DNA of 64,000 bases from Castanea sativa (taxonomy: Eukaryota; Streptophyta; Magnoliopsida; Fagales; Fagaceae), in NCBI RefSeq assembly GCF_040712315.1, contig NC_134015.1, forward strand, positions 58,729,964 to 58,793,963. The letters run 5' to 3'. Under the pieces are notes generated by a model that saw only the letters and a program-made list of their open reading frames with translations, was not told where the DNA came from and ran no database searches. Position 1 is the stretch's first letter. Every line of letters begins with the position of its first letter. Both the position numbers and the translations under genes were made by a program. This document shows positions 23,513-36,006 of this stretch, one piece after another.

Positions 23513-24037
23513 TCTGCCGATGGATGGATTAGCTTATACAATTATTTAAACCTTTGCATTATATTTAGGTTGTGTTTGGATGGCAACATTTGGATTTGAA
23601 ATCTTGATTTTGAAAATTCTTTGTTTGGATCTTTTTAAGCAATGAAGGATTTGAAATTTTATTGTTCGGATACCTAAATTTGAATTTGGATTTAAGATCA
23701 ATAAATATTTGTTTTTAATTATTATTTTTCTTAACATTCTTCACTTTAAATTTAAATACATGAGTTAATATTGATAATCTAATTAACTGAGACAGCAAAC
23801 AAATGAGAGCAGAAAAGACAAAAGAACATGCATGCTAAACAAGAATCAAAAATTGAGTTGATGTGAAAACTTAAACACCACAAGAGAAAGCTTACATGAG
23901 TTCTGGCTCTAATTTGAGATACAAGTGAATGAATAACTCATGAAAACACTGACTAGTATAAGGTCATCTTCAATCAAATTTAATGACCATTGAAAATAAC
24001 TACTGCCAATATCTATGATATATATGAGATAGGCTAA
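23513..24037. other. Intergenic with a degraded repeat
   Basis: No gene. TTGTGTTTGGAT at about 23571 and further TTTGGAT words resemble the ends of the dispersed Tourist-like family seen elsewhere in the window, but no matching right end was found. Confidence 0.4.
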
Positions 24038-25278
24038 AGAGTTACACATTTTATGAACCATTAATTACTATTAGATCTAAGGGTCCAAAAACACTTATAG
24101 TAATGTCATTATTACTCTTTAAAATTTAGTAATTTAGACGTTAATTCTTATTATTAAAGGAAAAAAATCACAGCATTAACCGATAGAGAAAGGCTACGAC
24201 TCACCGAACTTTGACGACTCATTGCTTTGGTCTTTCCCGTTGCCGATATTGCTATCCTTGGCCGCGATTTGTGGTTTTTTAATAGCAACTAATATATGTA
24301 GTGTACACACAAAAAACATACCTACGTAAGCCTAATAAATGGAAATTGTAATTATAATGTTTTGATCTATGTATAACCAATTGAAAAACACTAAAGCGAC
24401 TGAACAGTAAACACAATCAAATTAAAGGGATGAATGGATCAAATCTAAGTGAAAACAAACAACAAAAAATATATAAATATACAGAGAGATTTTAGTTACT
24501 TGTTATGTGTGATTGGTGATCTTTTACAAGAGATAGAGAGGGGTTCAATTTCAAGGCTTAATGAAGAATCTTTAACATCAACAACAAGTACATATATGGA
24601 CGTCAAGAGCAATTCTAAATGGAGGAGTATAATTTATCTATAATTCCATTCAACGGTCTAGATTGTGCCTATTTATTTATTAGTTATTGTAGGAAACCAT
24701 GAAACAACGGTGGAAGCCAAGGACGGTGAGATCAACGGCAAGAACAACGAGCAGTTGTGGGAGCACAAAGTTCGGTGAGCCTCAACCTCTCTCTGTATCA
24801 CCATTGAATCCAAATTTTTTTCTCTCTCCACTGGTTTGGGCATCTAGCTTTGGCAATCTAGTTGCACATGAGTTTCACATGAGCTCCATTAGTGAGTTTA
24901 AACGATAAAGTAACAGATGTATTGATTTGGAAAATGTGTAAATTTTATGGAGTATATTGGCTAAATTAAAAGTCCAGGGGTGTAATGGCTACTATCCCAA
25001 AGTTTAGGGAATTTCTTGGCATTTTTCTCATTTAATCTTGAGCATTTTATAAATGGTGGAGGCCTAAAAGTATAGTGCAAAAATAAATATGATGGAAGAA
25101 GATGATGATATGGAAGGAAAAAAAAAAAAAGGTTAATACTGTGGTTTTTTTTTTTCTTTAATAATAAGATTTAATGCTTAAATCACTAATTTCTAGGAAG
25201 TAATAATGACATTACTATGAGTGTTTTTTGCCCTTTAGATCTAATAGTAATCAATGGTCCATAAAAAATGTAACTCTT
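24038..25278. mobile_element. Fold-back or Mutator-like element with ~145-bp inverted repeats
   Basis: Arm 24038-24181 and the reverse complement of 25131-25278 align almost end to end. Shared blocks include AGAGTTACA, ATTACTATTAGATCTAA and TAGTAATGTCATTATTACT. Inside, a second inverted pair exists: minus 24270-24200 and plus 24715-24790 share GCCAAGGA and CAAAGTTCGGTGAG, which look like a captured coding piece ending at a splice donor. No transposase is encoded. Long arms and captured DNA suggest a non-autonomous MULE, but no target duplication was found. Confidence 0.65.
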
Positions 25279-25306
25279 GTGAAGTTGCACCAGGTGTAAC
25301 TTAAAC

Positions 25307-25429
<123 letters not shown>

Positions 25430-25754
25430 TGGTGCAAATTTACAACTATTATTTTGCATAGATTCATGCTTAAACATTTTAAAATTTTTAACTAGACCAG
25501 GCCCTGTGTGATACAGTTAAGCAAGATAGTGTTGGGGGCGAAAAAGTTTTTCTTTCGACAAATGAGATTTTTGTTGGATTAGGGGCCTAAATCGAAACTC
25601 AACGATGGGTTTGATGCATGGCCCAAAGGCTATCGGTGAAGATCCAAAGAATTTATTGTATTTTATGCATTGGGCCTAGATTGAGACTGACAAGAACGGC
25701 CCATAAACAATCCCTACAACATACACATCAGCATGGTAAAAAAACATACTATAA

Positions 25755-25922
25755 GAAATAGCCCAGTAGTAAAATGTTTATGCAGAAAATAACCCAGCGG
25801 TAAAGTGTTTCTGCAAAAAAAGTAACCCAATGGTAAATTATTTCTACAGAAAAGTAACCTAGTGGTAAAGTATTTTTGCAGAAAAGTGACCCAGCGGTGA
25901 AATGTCCCAGCAGTAAAGTAAG
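25755..25922. repeat. Minisatellite, about 33-bp unit, five copies
   Basis: Units vary around AAGTAACCCAGCGGTAAAGT followed by GTTTCTGCAGA. The array stops 11 bases before the target duplication of the hAT element. It may belong to the same unresolved repeat that continues beyond the hAT at 30813. Confidence 0.85.
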
Positions 25923-25932
25923 ACGAAATAAA

Positions 25933-25940
25933 CTTCCAAC
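25933..25940. repeat. hAT target-site duplication, left copy
   Basis: CTTCCAAC; the right copy CTTCCAGC is at 30805-30812 (7 of 8 identical). Eight bases is the hAT standard. Confidence 0.9.
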
Positions 25941-28900
25941 TAGGGGTGTGCGCGGTTCGGTAATGGCGGTTTTTTTTCCAAATTTATTACCGAACCAATA
26001 GAGATCGGTTTTTTCATAATTGGTACCGATGCATACCGCCTAAGGTCGGTTTTTCGACCTATAGCGGTGCAGTTTTTTGCTGTACTGTTTAGTCAGTTTG
26101 GTCGATTTGAAATATTAAAAAAAAAAACCATTTTTTTAATAATAAAAAATTTGGGCTTTCAAGCCCAATATCAATATATCAACCTATTCAAGAAAAACAT
26201 ATTCCAAAACCTGTGCAAAAAATCTGTTCACATAATGATCCAATTTTTTTCATTTAATTCACCATGCAAAAATATTTTGAAATTACCTCAATAAGAGTTC
26301 AACTCCCAAAATACTATCATGTAGCATATAATATCATTAGTGTCACTTTATGTGTCAGTGTCAATAACAATAAGCGTTAATATATCCACTTAATAACGTA
26401 TTACAGAACCATTAGTCATTGTCCACAAATGCCAAAAGAAAGATATACAAATTAAATTAGCATTTAGGAAAAAGAATGCTAATTGCTTGTATCCCCAATA
26501 ATAATCCCACCCATGAATACCTAAATAACTACCATTAGTGAAAAGTTAACTACCAATAACATGTACAGATATAATTAGCATATAGGCAAACGAATGTTAA
26601 TTCTTGTAAGTCCTTTGTCTAGTAAATCTGTGTATTACGCATCATTCTAGAACTCCTACAAAATACTAAACAAATCAAAATAAACATGTGTTAATAACAA
26701 AAAAACGTTTATGAATAATAGAATATTTATAATTAACACAAACAAATGTATACTTACATAATACTAACTACTAACTAACTCCAAGCAAAGAGTAGCACAT
26801 CACTCATCATCATCCAACACAACGGTGCTTGGATCCTCCTCCATAGGCATTGGGCAAACCGATGCAATTTCTACAATCCCATTCAAAATAAAATGATTTG
26901 TAAGTATTGAGCAAATAAATAAACAATTGATATATACAACAAACAAAATGAACATATATTTACCAATGTCAATCTTAAAACCATCCATATCCTCCACATT
27001 ATCTATGCACTCCCGAAGCTTTATTGGTCTTTTTTTCTTTGCATCCTTCAACCAATTTTGGGTACAAATAAAGGCTTCAACTGTATTAGAAGATAGTGAA
27101 CTACAGAACGAATCCAAAACACGCCCCCTGTACTAAAAGCATACTCGGATGCAACTGTAGAGACAGGAATAGCCAACACATCACGGGCAATTTGGGAAAT
27201 GACTTGATATCTAGAAGAATTCATTTTCCACCACATCAAGATGTCAAAATCTTCCACATCAGGGTCCTTAGAAGATTCCAACAAATATCTATCCAACTCA
27301 GATTTGTTTTCCACACTGTTCTCATCCACCAAGTGTTGCTTAAACCTATTATTATAACTTTTAATGCGATCAGACAATGAAGCATTACCAACACTTGGCA
27401 TGGAGTCCCTAGACAATGAAGCACCACTACCACTAGAACTCGAAGCTCCATTTTGACCCACTCTCTCCACATACAACCTCTTCAATGCATCCCGAATCTT
27501 AAAGCTCATCTCATCCTCCTTGTCATTTTCATACCACTCCCTAAACCAAAACTTTACATACTTCAATCTATACCTTGGGTCAAGAACAACAGCAACAAAA
27601 AGCATCAAATTGATATTATCCATACTTCCCCAATACTTATCATACTTTTTTTTCATTTCTACCGCCATACTCTTTAAAAGTGGATCCCCATCAACACTAC
27701 ACAACTGTTGCAATTGATCTTCAATGCTAATTAGCTCATGGAAGTATGTATTAGAAGTGACAAACAATCACCCAGAAAATCTAAGTGTCGCCTCATAAAA
27801 TATGCCAAGAAATTTCACAAAGGTCTTGACATTTTCCCAATCAAGATAGTTAGGAAGACCAATGGGCTTTTTCCCATTCCCATCCAATTCACAAAAATAA
27901 AGTTTGTAATACCCATCCTCCTCTTCCAACCTATCAAATGCTCTCACAAATTTCAAAGCACAATCTAACATGAGATAAGTGGAATTCCACCTTGTTGGCA
28001 CATCAAGGGACAACAAACATTTGGCTTTGATTTTCTCATTTTCAACACATTCTTGAAACTTCTCAAACCTTGCGGGAGAAGCTCTCACATATCGCACCGC
28101 ATTCCTAACTTTGGCAATTGATTCATGAATGGACTTCAACTCACTTTGCACTATCAAATTCAAGATTTGCGCACAACAACACATATGCATGAAATCACCA
28201 CCCAATATGCTACTATCTCTTTCTTTTGTTTTCTTCTTCACATAATCAATTGCCACATCATTAGAACTAACATTGTCCGTGGTGATTGTAAACAATCGGT
28301 CTATACCCCACTTCAACAAACATGACTCAACCGCTCTACCTATGGTGTCCCCTTTGTGATTAGCTATAGGGCAAAAGTTTAAGATTTTCTTTTGGTAATT
28401 CCAATCTCCATCAATGAAGTGTGCGGTAACTACCATGTAGTTCAAGTTTTGTATGGATGTCCAAGTATCCGTTGTCACAAAAACCCATTGCCCAACAAAA
28501 GCTCCTCTCAAAATATCCACCTCACTAGAATAAATCTTCATACAAGCCCTTGCAATGGTAGTGCGATGGGGAATAGGAAACCTAGGCTCAACTATTTCCA
28601 TAAATTCTTGGAAGCCTTGTCGCTCACAAATTTAAAAGGCAATTCATCAATGATGATCATCCTTGCCAATGCCAACCTTATCTTCTCTTCACTATAGTTT
28701 GCAACCACTAACACATTTGAACCACTTTCCCCTTCTCTCTTCGCTTGGAAAGACAAAGTTTTTTGCTTATCATCACAGGGAAAAGACCACTTCTTACACG
28801 CCTTCATGTGTTGCAACATGCCTGAAGTACCATTTTTCTTACCATGACATTTATATTGATTTTTACAATATTTGCATTGAGACCTAGGATTATTGGGATC

Positions 28901-30804
28901 AAAACCAGCCAACTTAATGAAGTGCTGCCATACTATAGACGAGTCTTTACCACCTTGTTTAAGTGATAGTGGGGGAAGTGATGCACCAAGTCCAATTGGT
29001 GCTGCAGGTTCAGGTGGGTTAGGGTTAGCACTACCAGGACTAGGAGGAGGTGAGTTATGGTCCCCAGGTGCACCAAATCCAGGTGGAGCATTGACATCCA
29101 TTTAATAAAAAAATTTCCAACCAACAAAAAAACAAAGTTTCCACAACAATATTAGATTATAATTTTTCCAGCAAATGCAGTATCAAATAACTCACTCTCA
29201 ATCAATGAATGTCACAACCAGATTCAATAATAGCAATAACTAATCAATTTAGTTACAAAAATGCAACAATAAGAGACTAACAATCATTAATCATTACTCA
29301 ACAATTCATGTCACTAATATTAACAACAATTCACAATTAAATAAATATAAAATAAAAGCTAATTTTATATATAATTATATATAAACTTTAAGCAGTTGTT
29401 ACTATGTACTAAAAATTTAAAATCATAATGTTGAATATAGTGAGTGTTTAGTGATTACCTCTCGGTGAAGGATTGAAAGCGTGAACTCTCTCAATCTCAT
29501 CTCCCTCAAAAATTAAAATGTTGAAGAATGAAGAAAAAAAAAACGTTAGTGCTTACTACTTACTACTTAGTAGACTATGACAAATAAATGCTAAAAAATT
29601 GATAACAACTAAACTGACAAGTGACAAGCATTATAACTGATAAGCATTAACTATAAGCATTAAGCAAGTATAAATTAACTAAATTGACTAAATAAATAAA
29701 TAACTAAAAACTAACTAAATAAATTAACTAAAAACTAACGAAATAAATTAACTAATGAAATTAACGAATGAATGGTTGTTGATGATATGAATTAATGATA
29801 GTAGTGGACAAATTAAAGTTAAGAAAAGCTTTCACCAATCCTACCTCTAAGCATGAAAGTGAATAAAATATATAAAAACTTATAAAGTTATAATAGAATA
29901 TGAAAAAGCAAAACAGTCCACTGTCAAGTGTCAACCCAATAAATTAACTCAATGTGTTTTGTACTTATGTCATGTGTGTCCAATGTCCAAGTGTCCAGCC
30001 GGCAGCCAAAGCCCAAGAGGCAAGAGGAATCATATAAAAGACAAACACTCTCCAATATCATATAAGACATAAGAGTCCCCACTGGCCACTCCCCACTTCT
30101 TACTTTTTAGTTCTTATCCAGAGTTCCAAAAGACAAACACTCTTTACTCTCTAGTATCTTTTCAGAGTCAGAATCTCAAAGCACAAACACATTAATGGCA
30201 GATGGCTTTTGTCCAATCTTAGTACGTACAAGGCTACAACTACAAACACAATCTCTCTCACTCCATTTCCATTAAAACCAAAAAAGAGGGGCTGATGGCT
30301 TACCGTGGTGAGCTGCTGCTGCTGCTGTTGTGAGGCGTGACTCAGGCCGGCGAAACCGCTAGAGGCAACTGGCGAGGCGAGAGCGAGAGAGAGAGTTAAG
30401 GGTCCTAGGTGCGAAAGATTGAATTTATAGTAGGGTAAGTCTGAAAACCTACATAAAAGATAAAATGGTGCCGTTTGTGTCTGTGTGTTTTTTTTTTTTT
30501 TTTTTTAAATTTTATAATAACCCAATACGACGACGTTTTAGTAAAAAAATTTAAAACAGATTCACACCTAAACGATGCCGTATCCCTGATCTGAAAAATA
30601 TTTCTCTATTTCTATTCTTTTTCGGTTTGGTTCGACTCTACTCAGTGCTTGCTTTGCATCTCCGATATCCTCACCGCACCGGCATCGGAGCTTCGTTCGC
30701 GTTCCGATCGCCAGCATCGGCTCCATCGGTCGGTGCCAATGGCGGTGCGGGAGGGTCGGTGCCAGTCGGTGTTGTCGGCTTCGGTCATGGTTTGCACACT
30801 CCTA
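25941..30804 (-). mobile_element. Full-length hAT DNA transposon
   Basis: 4,864 bp. The left end TAGGGGTGTGCGCGG and right end (reverse complement) TAGGAGTGTGCAAAC form the terminal inverted repeat, matching at 10 of the first 11 bases. An 8-bp target duplication flanks it. Both subterminal regions are crowded with GGTCGG, ATCGG and CGGTGC words in both orientations (25955-26065; 30690-30795), typical of transposase-binding repeats. The transposase gene is on the minus strand (29101-26800), with about 1.7 kb of leader and promoter before it. Low divergence of the ends and few lesions suggest recent activity in the genome. Confidence 0.93.
26800..29101 (-). pseudogene. hAT transposase, inactivated by three small lesions
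   Basis: From ATG 29101: a Pro/Gly-rich leader; a BED-type zinc finger (W-Q-H-F, C-K-Y-C, L-Q-H-M-K-A-C, about 28950-28790); an RNase H-like transposase core with T-T-D-T-W-T (first Asp, about 28470) and T-T-D-N-V-S-S-N (second Asp, about 28270), and P-T-R-W-N-S-T; and the C-terminal hAT dimerisation domain (D-I-L-M-W-W-K, S-T-V-A-S-E, A-F-S-T-G-G, about 27245-27130). Lesions: a one-base loss near 28625, an in-frame TGA at about 27770, and a one-base loss in a G run near 27125. A small GT-AG intron (about 26875-26965) precedes the last acidic residues. I group it with plant Ac-like hATs. Confidence 0.88.
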
Positions 30805-30812
30805 CTTCCAGC
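30805..30812. repeat. hAT target-site duplication, right copy
   Basis: CTTCCAGC, partner of 25933-25940. Confidence 0.9.
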
Positions 30813-32329
30813 TGTTAGATATTTCACAGATTAAGGAAAACATCTACATTTTCGGACTCATTATCCAGTCTTCTAATACAATAATATGAGAGAAAAATTA
30901 TATAGTAACAATTACATTATAACCATCAATAGTAAATGAAGAAGTAAATATCATGGGTTCTATAATGACGAATAATGAGGAAAGCTTAGTATGAGATAAA
31001 AGGAGAGAGAGAGATCACAGCTAGCGCAGCAAGATCATTATGGTGCCAAGACATGCTCATGGATATAGTATATGTAGCGAGTAAAGAGAGTCATTTGTGA
31101 GTAGTATGAGTAATAAGTGAGAGTGTACAGTAAGATTGCTGGGACTTTCTGCTGAGGGTAGCTAGGTGTTTTTAAGTGGAAGTATGAAGGGTGTTTTTGA
31201 GCTAGGAGCTGAATACCTCAGTTTCTATGCTTGAAGTTGAGAGCTTAGAGACTTAGAACTGTGCTGGAGTTTTGAGAAAGCTAAACAGAGGAGTTGAGTA
31301 AGAGTTCTTCTCTATAAGTGTATTTCTTAGTGTGTTCTTTCTTCCTTGTTCTCTGAAGCATTAATGAAGAGTTCCATTTATAGTTGGGTTTTAGGGGGAT
31401 AATTAGCAAATAACTTCTGCTAAATTCTTCTCAATCTTCAAAGAATCCTTAGATAATCGTTCCTAGGATTTTAGCTAAGAGTGGTAAGCTCAACTTTTAG
31501 AAGGTTCTTGTTGTTTTGGGTAATAACAGCTACAATTCTGACTTAGCATTGAATGCTGATTAGCCTTGGCTGATGGGATTAGAGTATGTATTAGGCTAAT
31601 GAGCTTGGTTATGTTGCTGCTATAATCAGAGCTCTTTAGGGTAGATTGTATCACCCCAAGCTAGGTGTCAACCTTGGAGCCCTTGTTGGGAACTCTGCTG
31701 GGATTTCCTTGGTGCCCTCCAAACCACATTTCCCTAAGGCTTCCCATTTGGGATTCATGTGTTTGGTCCATGAACCAAAGGATACACGTTTTTAGAATGA
31801 AAATGAGCTGATTTGAGGTTGTTTCAGGAGTTTTAATGGTCTGGTCATGACTGTTCTTAATTCTTGGCCGAATGGGCCGGAAAAGAAAGAAGGGACAGCT
31901 GGCTGAAGCCTTTCAGCTTTCTGTCATATCGCTTTCAACTTTATGTCACATGAGAAATGATGAAATTTCAGCTTGTGAAGGAATGGTTTAACCCCTGATG
32001 GACAGGTGTCCTCTTCTGATCTGATTAGACAAGTTGGAACTTGATGGCAATGGGCTCCAGCTGTTAAGTTGTACTAAATTTTGGCTGGTCAGCTCACATG
32101 AGCTCTAGCTGCTGGAATTTGTATACAAGCTGGGTTGGCTTAGCTGGGCTTTGTAGTTAAGCTTCTTTGGGCCAGGTTATCCCTACAAAATGAAGAGTTT
32201 TGCCATGAGTGATATACATGGGTTTTTATAAATTTTGTAAGAGAAGTATTTCTTGAGAGGTGAGTATTTATATTTCCCATGAGTGAGGGATTTAGTATAT
32301 GTAAAACAAGTGTTAAGATAATATTTGAG

Positions 32330-32712
32330 TTTTGTAAATATGTGCCAAAATAGCATTTGGGCTTTGTGAAATAGTTGCCAAAATAATATTTGGGCCTTGT
32401 AAAGTAAGTGTCAAATTAATATTTGGGTTTTATGAAATAATTGTCAAAATAATATTTGGGCTTTATAAAATAGTGTCAAATTAATCTTTTGGGCTTTATA
32501 AAATAGTTGCCAAAATAATATTTGGGCTTTGTAAAATAGATGTCAAATTTGTATTTAGGCTTTGTAAAATAGTTGCCAAATTAGTATTTGGGCTTTTTAA
32601 AATAGGTGCCAAATTAGTATTTGTGCTTTGTAAAATAGGTGTCAAATTAGTATTTGGGCTATGTAAAATAGTTGCCAAATTAGTATTTGGGCTTTGTAAA
32701 ATAGTTTGAGAT
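32330..32712. repeat. Minisatellite, ~36-40 bp unit
   Basis: About ten imperfect copies around TTGTAAAATAGTTGCCAAAT followed by TAGTATTTGGGCT. On the minus strand the array is open in one frame by accident (unit-length multiples of three), which is not a gene. Confidence 0.88.
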
Positions 32713-32726
32713 TTTGTAAAAATATT

Positions 32727-32965
32727 ACCGTGTAACAACGGATTTAGTAAGATTGCCGTGTAGCAACAGGTTTTGTAAAGGTGTTATGTAGCAATGGCTA
32801 AGCTGTGTAGCAATGGGCTTAGTAAGATGCCGTGTAGCAACGGGTTTTGTAAAGGTGCCGTGTAACAACGAACTTAGTAAGAGTGCCGTGTAGCAACGAG
32901 CTTAGTAAAGGTGCCGTGTAGCAACAGGCTTAGTAAGAGTGTCGTGTAGTAACGAGCTTTGTAAA
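32727..32965. repeat. Minisatellite, ~33-34 bp unit
   Basis: About seven copies around GTGCCGTGTAGCAACGGGCT followed by TAGTAAAG. It adjoins the previous array but has an unrelated unit. Confidence 0.88.
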
Positions 32966-33650
32966 GAGTTTTGTTAGGCTTTTTAGGTCTTGCCCACAAG
33001 TTAAATGATTTTGAGCTTTTTTGTGGAGGAAGTATAATTTTATGGCCTTATGATGGTAGCAATGTGATGGGCATTTTTGTGAAAACCCAAGTTGGATAAT
33101 TTGTGGAATATAATGGGTAATATTTGTGAGAGTGCTCAAGGTAATTTATAGGGCTTATATATAAGGAATATTTGTGGGAGCCCAATATCATGGAGAATAT
33201 TTAAGTAATATGTAGGCTTCAAAATAATTCTTGGGCTTATGTGGGTATTTTTGTGAGTGGACTAAAGAAATTAGGGCCCGAAAATTTATACCTCAATAGA
33301 TAGCATGCCCAAGAAGGAATTTCACATGAATTTTCATTTTTTAAAGAGCTTGAGTATCAAATAATTATACAGACAATAAAATCACAATTTAAGGAATCTT
33401 TTGGGTTCACAAATGACCAAAGCACCATCTCAATGTTGGGTCATAGGTGTGAGTGAAATCCCACATGATATAATGATGAGAAGAATGAGTAGTTAATATA
33501 ACATAATTGAGCACATACTCACTACGGTTTAGGCCTTTTGGATTAAAGTATATATTTATATGTTATATTAATTATTCAAGGAAACTCCGTTAGGTGTTTA
33601 TCTCCCCAATACGCAGTTGAATAGCCACACTGAAAAAATTCAACAAATAG

Positions 33651-34362
33651 TCAAAAAGAACTGTTTACACACACAATGAGTCTTGAAAAAAATGAACCAA
33701 ATGCTTTTATCTCACAAAAACAATGAGTCTTGAAAAATAATGAACCAAAAGCTTTTGACAATTTTTCTTTTTTGTTACTAAAACTTTTTTGGTGAAGATG
33801 TTGAATCAAGTAATCAACCACTTCGAATTATGATGCTGCCGAGACTAGCAACAAATGTATCTTGATGTGTACCTCTTGCTTGCTTGGATTTTTCAATTTG
33901 TGTTTGAAAAATCGTAATAGCTGAATTTTGAGAAACAATCCTTGCAAGGCTTCTTAAAACAACTACAAGTAGGGTTTCTAAAGAGAGAAGAGGAGGGAGG
34001 AGGTAGAATTAAGATGAGGAGTTATAAAGGCTGGGAAGAGATTAAAAAAAGTGTGTATATAATATATATGAAGGATGGGAAGAGATTAAAAAAAGTATAT
34101 ATGTGAAGAGAGAAAAAAATAATATGTAAATGAAATAGAGACATAATATAAAAAGTTTGGTGCGGTTGTAGGGTAGCTAAAATTAGGGGGGGGGGGGGGG
34201 GAAGTAAAGGTTTTAGCTAGAATTTAGCTAACAGTGAGGCTAATGTGAATAATTTATAAACTAAAAATCAGAAGATTCAGAACCCACTAGGATAATGGAT
34301 AGCAACAACTATTTCAAAAACAAAAACAATATATAAATAAATAAATAAAGTCTTTTGGATCC
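33651..34362. other. Intergenic, no gene seen
   Basis: AT-rich, with a short tandem copy near 34025-34110 (GGGAAGAGATTAAAAAAAGT twice) and a G16 run at 34186-34201. Confidence 0.5.
34186..34201 (+). repeat. G16 homopolymer
   Basis: Sixteen consecutive G residues. Confidence 0.9.
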
Positions 34363-34365
34363 TTA

Positions 34366-35351
34366 GGGTCCGTTTGGTTGGAAGAATAGAAAATATTTAA
34401 TTTTTCTTCAATGTGTGTTTGGTTGGAGGAATGGAAAAGTGAAGGGATAAAACTCTTTTTTGTTTGGATAAAACTCTTTTTTGTTTGGTTGTGAAGAAAA
34501 GTGTAAAGATAAAAAATGTAATTTATAAATTTACTATTACATCCTTAGGACATAATATATAAGATATAATTTCTTTGTAGAAAATATTAATTATTAAGAA
34601 CTAAAATTAATAAAGTAAAATTATATATATAATATAATTTTTTTGTACTCATTGAGTCCGTTTGGATAGAACTTATTTTGCTGAAAACTGAAAACACTGT
34701 AGCAAAATAATTTTTAAATGTGTGAATAGTACCGTGGGACCCATTTTTAATGAAAAAGTTGCTGAAAAGTAAAATTTGTGGGACCCATGAACAATGCATT
34801 TGTGCACTGTTCATGGCTGAAAAGTCAAACCTTGCGGCTGGGTTAAAAAAAAAAAAAAAAAAAAAGAAGCAAAACGCGGACGTGGACGTAGAAACTTGGA
34901 TCCAAACGCCCTCATTATATTATTTTCCTTTACTTTACTGTTATATATAATATAGTATAATATAATATATTATATATGATATATTATAGGCTCCAAACAA
35001 AAAAGAAAAAAGATCTTGACAAAGAACAAACTTGGACATGTTGTTGTTTCACATGGTTGTGGTTGTGGTTGTTGTGGTTATGGTTATGATTGTGGCTATG
35101 TAGATAGCATAGAAGAAACACAAAAGAAGCATGGAGATATTTCACGTGTTGGAGAAGTGTAGGTGAGAGTGAGACTCATTAAATTGGGGCAATTTGATAA
35201 TTGGGTAGGCAATAGCCTTTTCATGCCTATTTTCTTTCCAATTTGGAGAGATAGATTTTTTGTGGACTTGGGTGGCCCACTCCTATTTTCTTTCTTATTT
35301 TCTCACATTTATTTTCCACCCACCTTATTCCACCACCAATCAAACATACCC
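34366..35351. mobile_element. Tourist/PIF-like element with TTA target duplication
   Basis: Ends GGGTCCGTTTGGTTGG and, reverse-complemented, GGGTATGTTTGATTGG, flanked by TTA at 34363-34365 and 35352-35354. No transposase. It contains a nested MITE at 34654-34913. A three-base TTA duplication points to the PIF/Harbinger superfamily. Confidence 0.75.
34654..34913 (+). mobile_element. Dispersed MITE family R1, copy nested in another MITE
   Basis: Ends GAGTCCGTTTGGAT and, reverse-complemented, GAGGGCGTTTGGAT. The interior has AACACTGTAGCAAAATAATT, GTGAATAGTACCGTGGGACC, a CATGAACAATGCA block and an A21 run. Related copies occur at 46505-47513, 56083-56640 and 62190-62390. Confidence 0.75.
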
Positions 35352-35354
35352 TTA

Positions 35355-35695
35355 ATCTAATCATAGTTTTGAATCTTAATGAGTGTTTGTAAAATCTCAA
35401 TTTTGGGGTGAAAAAAGAGATGCCTAAAAAGATTGAAAGGAAAAGAAAAAGAAAAAGAAGAGGAGATTATGACCATCTATCATTTGGTTGGGGTACCTAA
35501 AAAGAGAGAGAAAAGAAAATATGGTGTTTAAGGATTTTATATACACCCAACCACCATTCTTGTCCCTTCCAAATTAGGGAGAATGGGAGAGAAAATACTC
35601 TATACTACCCCCATTGTCTCCATTGTTTCAAACTACAAGCGTAATAGTTATTTGATTTTCAAAAAAAAAGAAAAAAGCATAATAGTTATTAGGTC
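35355..35695. other. Intergenic, no gene seen
   Basis: Purine-rich stretches and simple repeats only. Confidence 0.5.
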
Positions 35696-35870
35696 ATGCT
35701 AACAGGTGTTCTTACGGTAATAGTTAACAATCTATTTTAAGAAAATTTTGTCATAGTTTTTATGAAAATAGAAAAAAACTGTCAAAACATTAATTTTTTT
35801 TTTTTTCTCATAAAAACTTTCTTTAAATAAATTATTAATCATTGTCCTAAGGAAGACATCCGTTAACATT
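35696..35870. mobile_element. Fold-back MITE, family F2
   Basis: About 175 bp, opposite orientation to the copy at 21410-21575. Its right end, reverse-complemented, reads GTTAACGGATGTCTTCCTTA. Inner blocks TTTTATGAGAAA and TGACAGTTTTTT are shared with the other copies. Confidence 0.65.
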
Positions 35871-35991
35871 TTCCATAGTTATTTGATTTTTATTCCTCAA
35901 CTTTTTCACCCCTCTTGTAACTAAAGACACGTGAGGGAATCCCAACATTTGCTATCCACTCAGATCAAGGTTTTATTGATTGATTAAAATT

Positions 35992-36006
35992 CCCCCCCCC
36001 CCCCCC
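35992..36006 (+). repeat. C15 homopolymer
   Basis: Fifteen C residues followed by TCCCTCCC. Confidence 0.9.

Larger units (their letters stand above)
30813..33650. other. Unresolved repetitive region around two minisatellites
   Basis: No coding frame of interest. The composition (GGGCTT, GGCCC, many short near-repeats) and length resemble a long gypsy LTR or its remnant, possibly continuing left of the hAT insertion to about 25480. I could not find matched LTR ends or a target duplication, so no class is assigned. Confidence 0.4.

Noticed and set aside
24449..24908. Two small plus-strand frames inside the fold-back element
   Set aside because: No transposase motif; one overlaps the inverted gene-like segment in a frame without domain support.
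32496..32738. Open minus-strand frame with repeated I-L-Q-S-P-N-T-N units
   Set aside because: It is the minisatellite read in one frame; unit lengths happen to keep it open. No promoter or conserved start.
25755..32965. CRISPR-like spaced repeats
   Set aside because: Units are adjacent and diverged without unique spacers, in a plant nuclear context; they are minisatellites.
30813..33650. Calling this a defined solo LTR
   Set aside because: No TG/CA ends with matching target duplication could be found by eye, so the class was left open.
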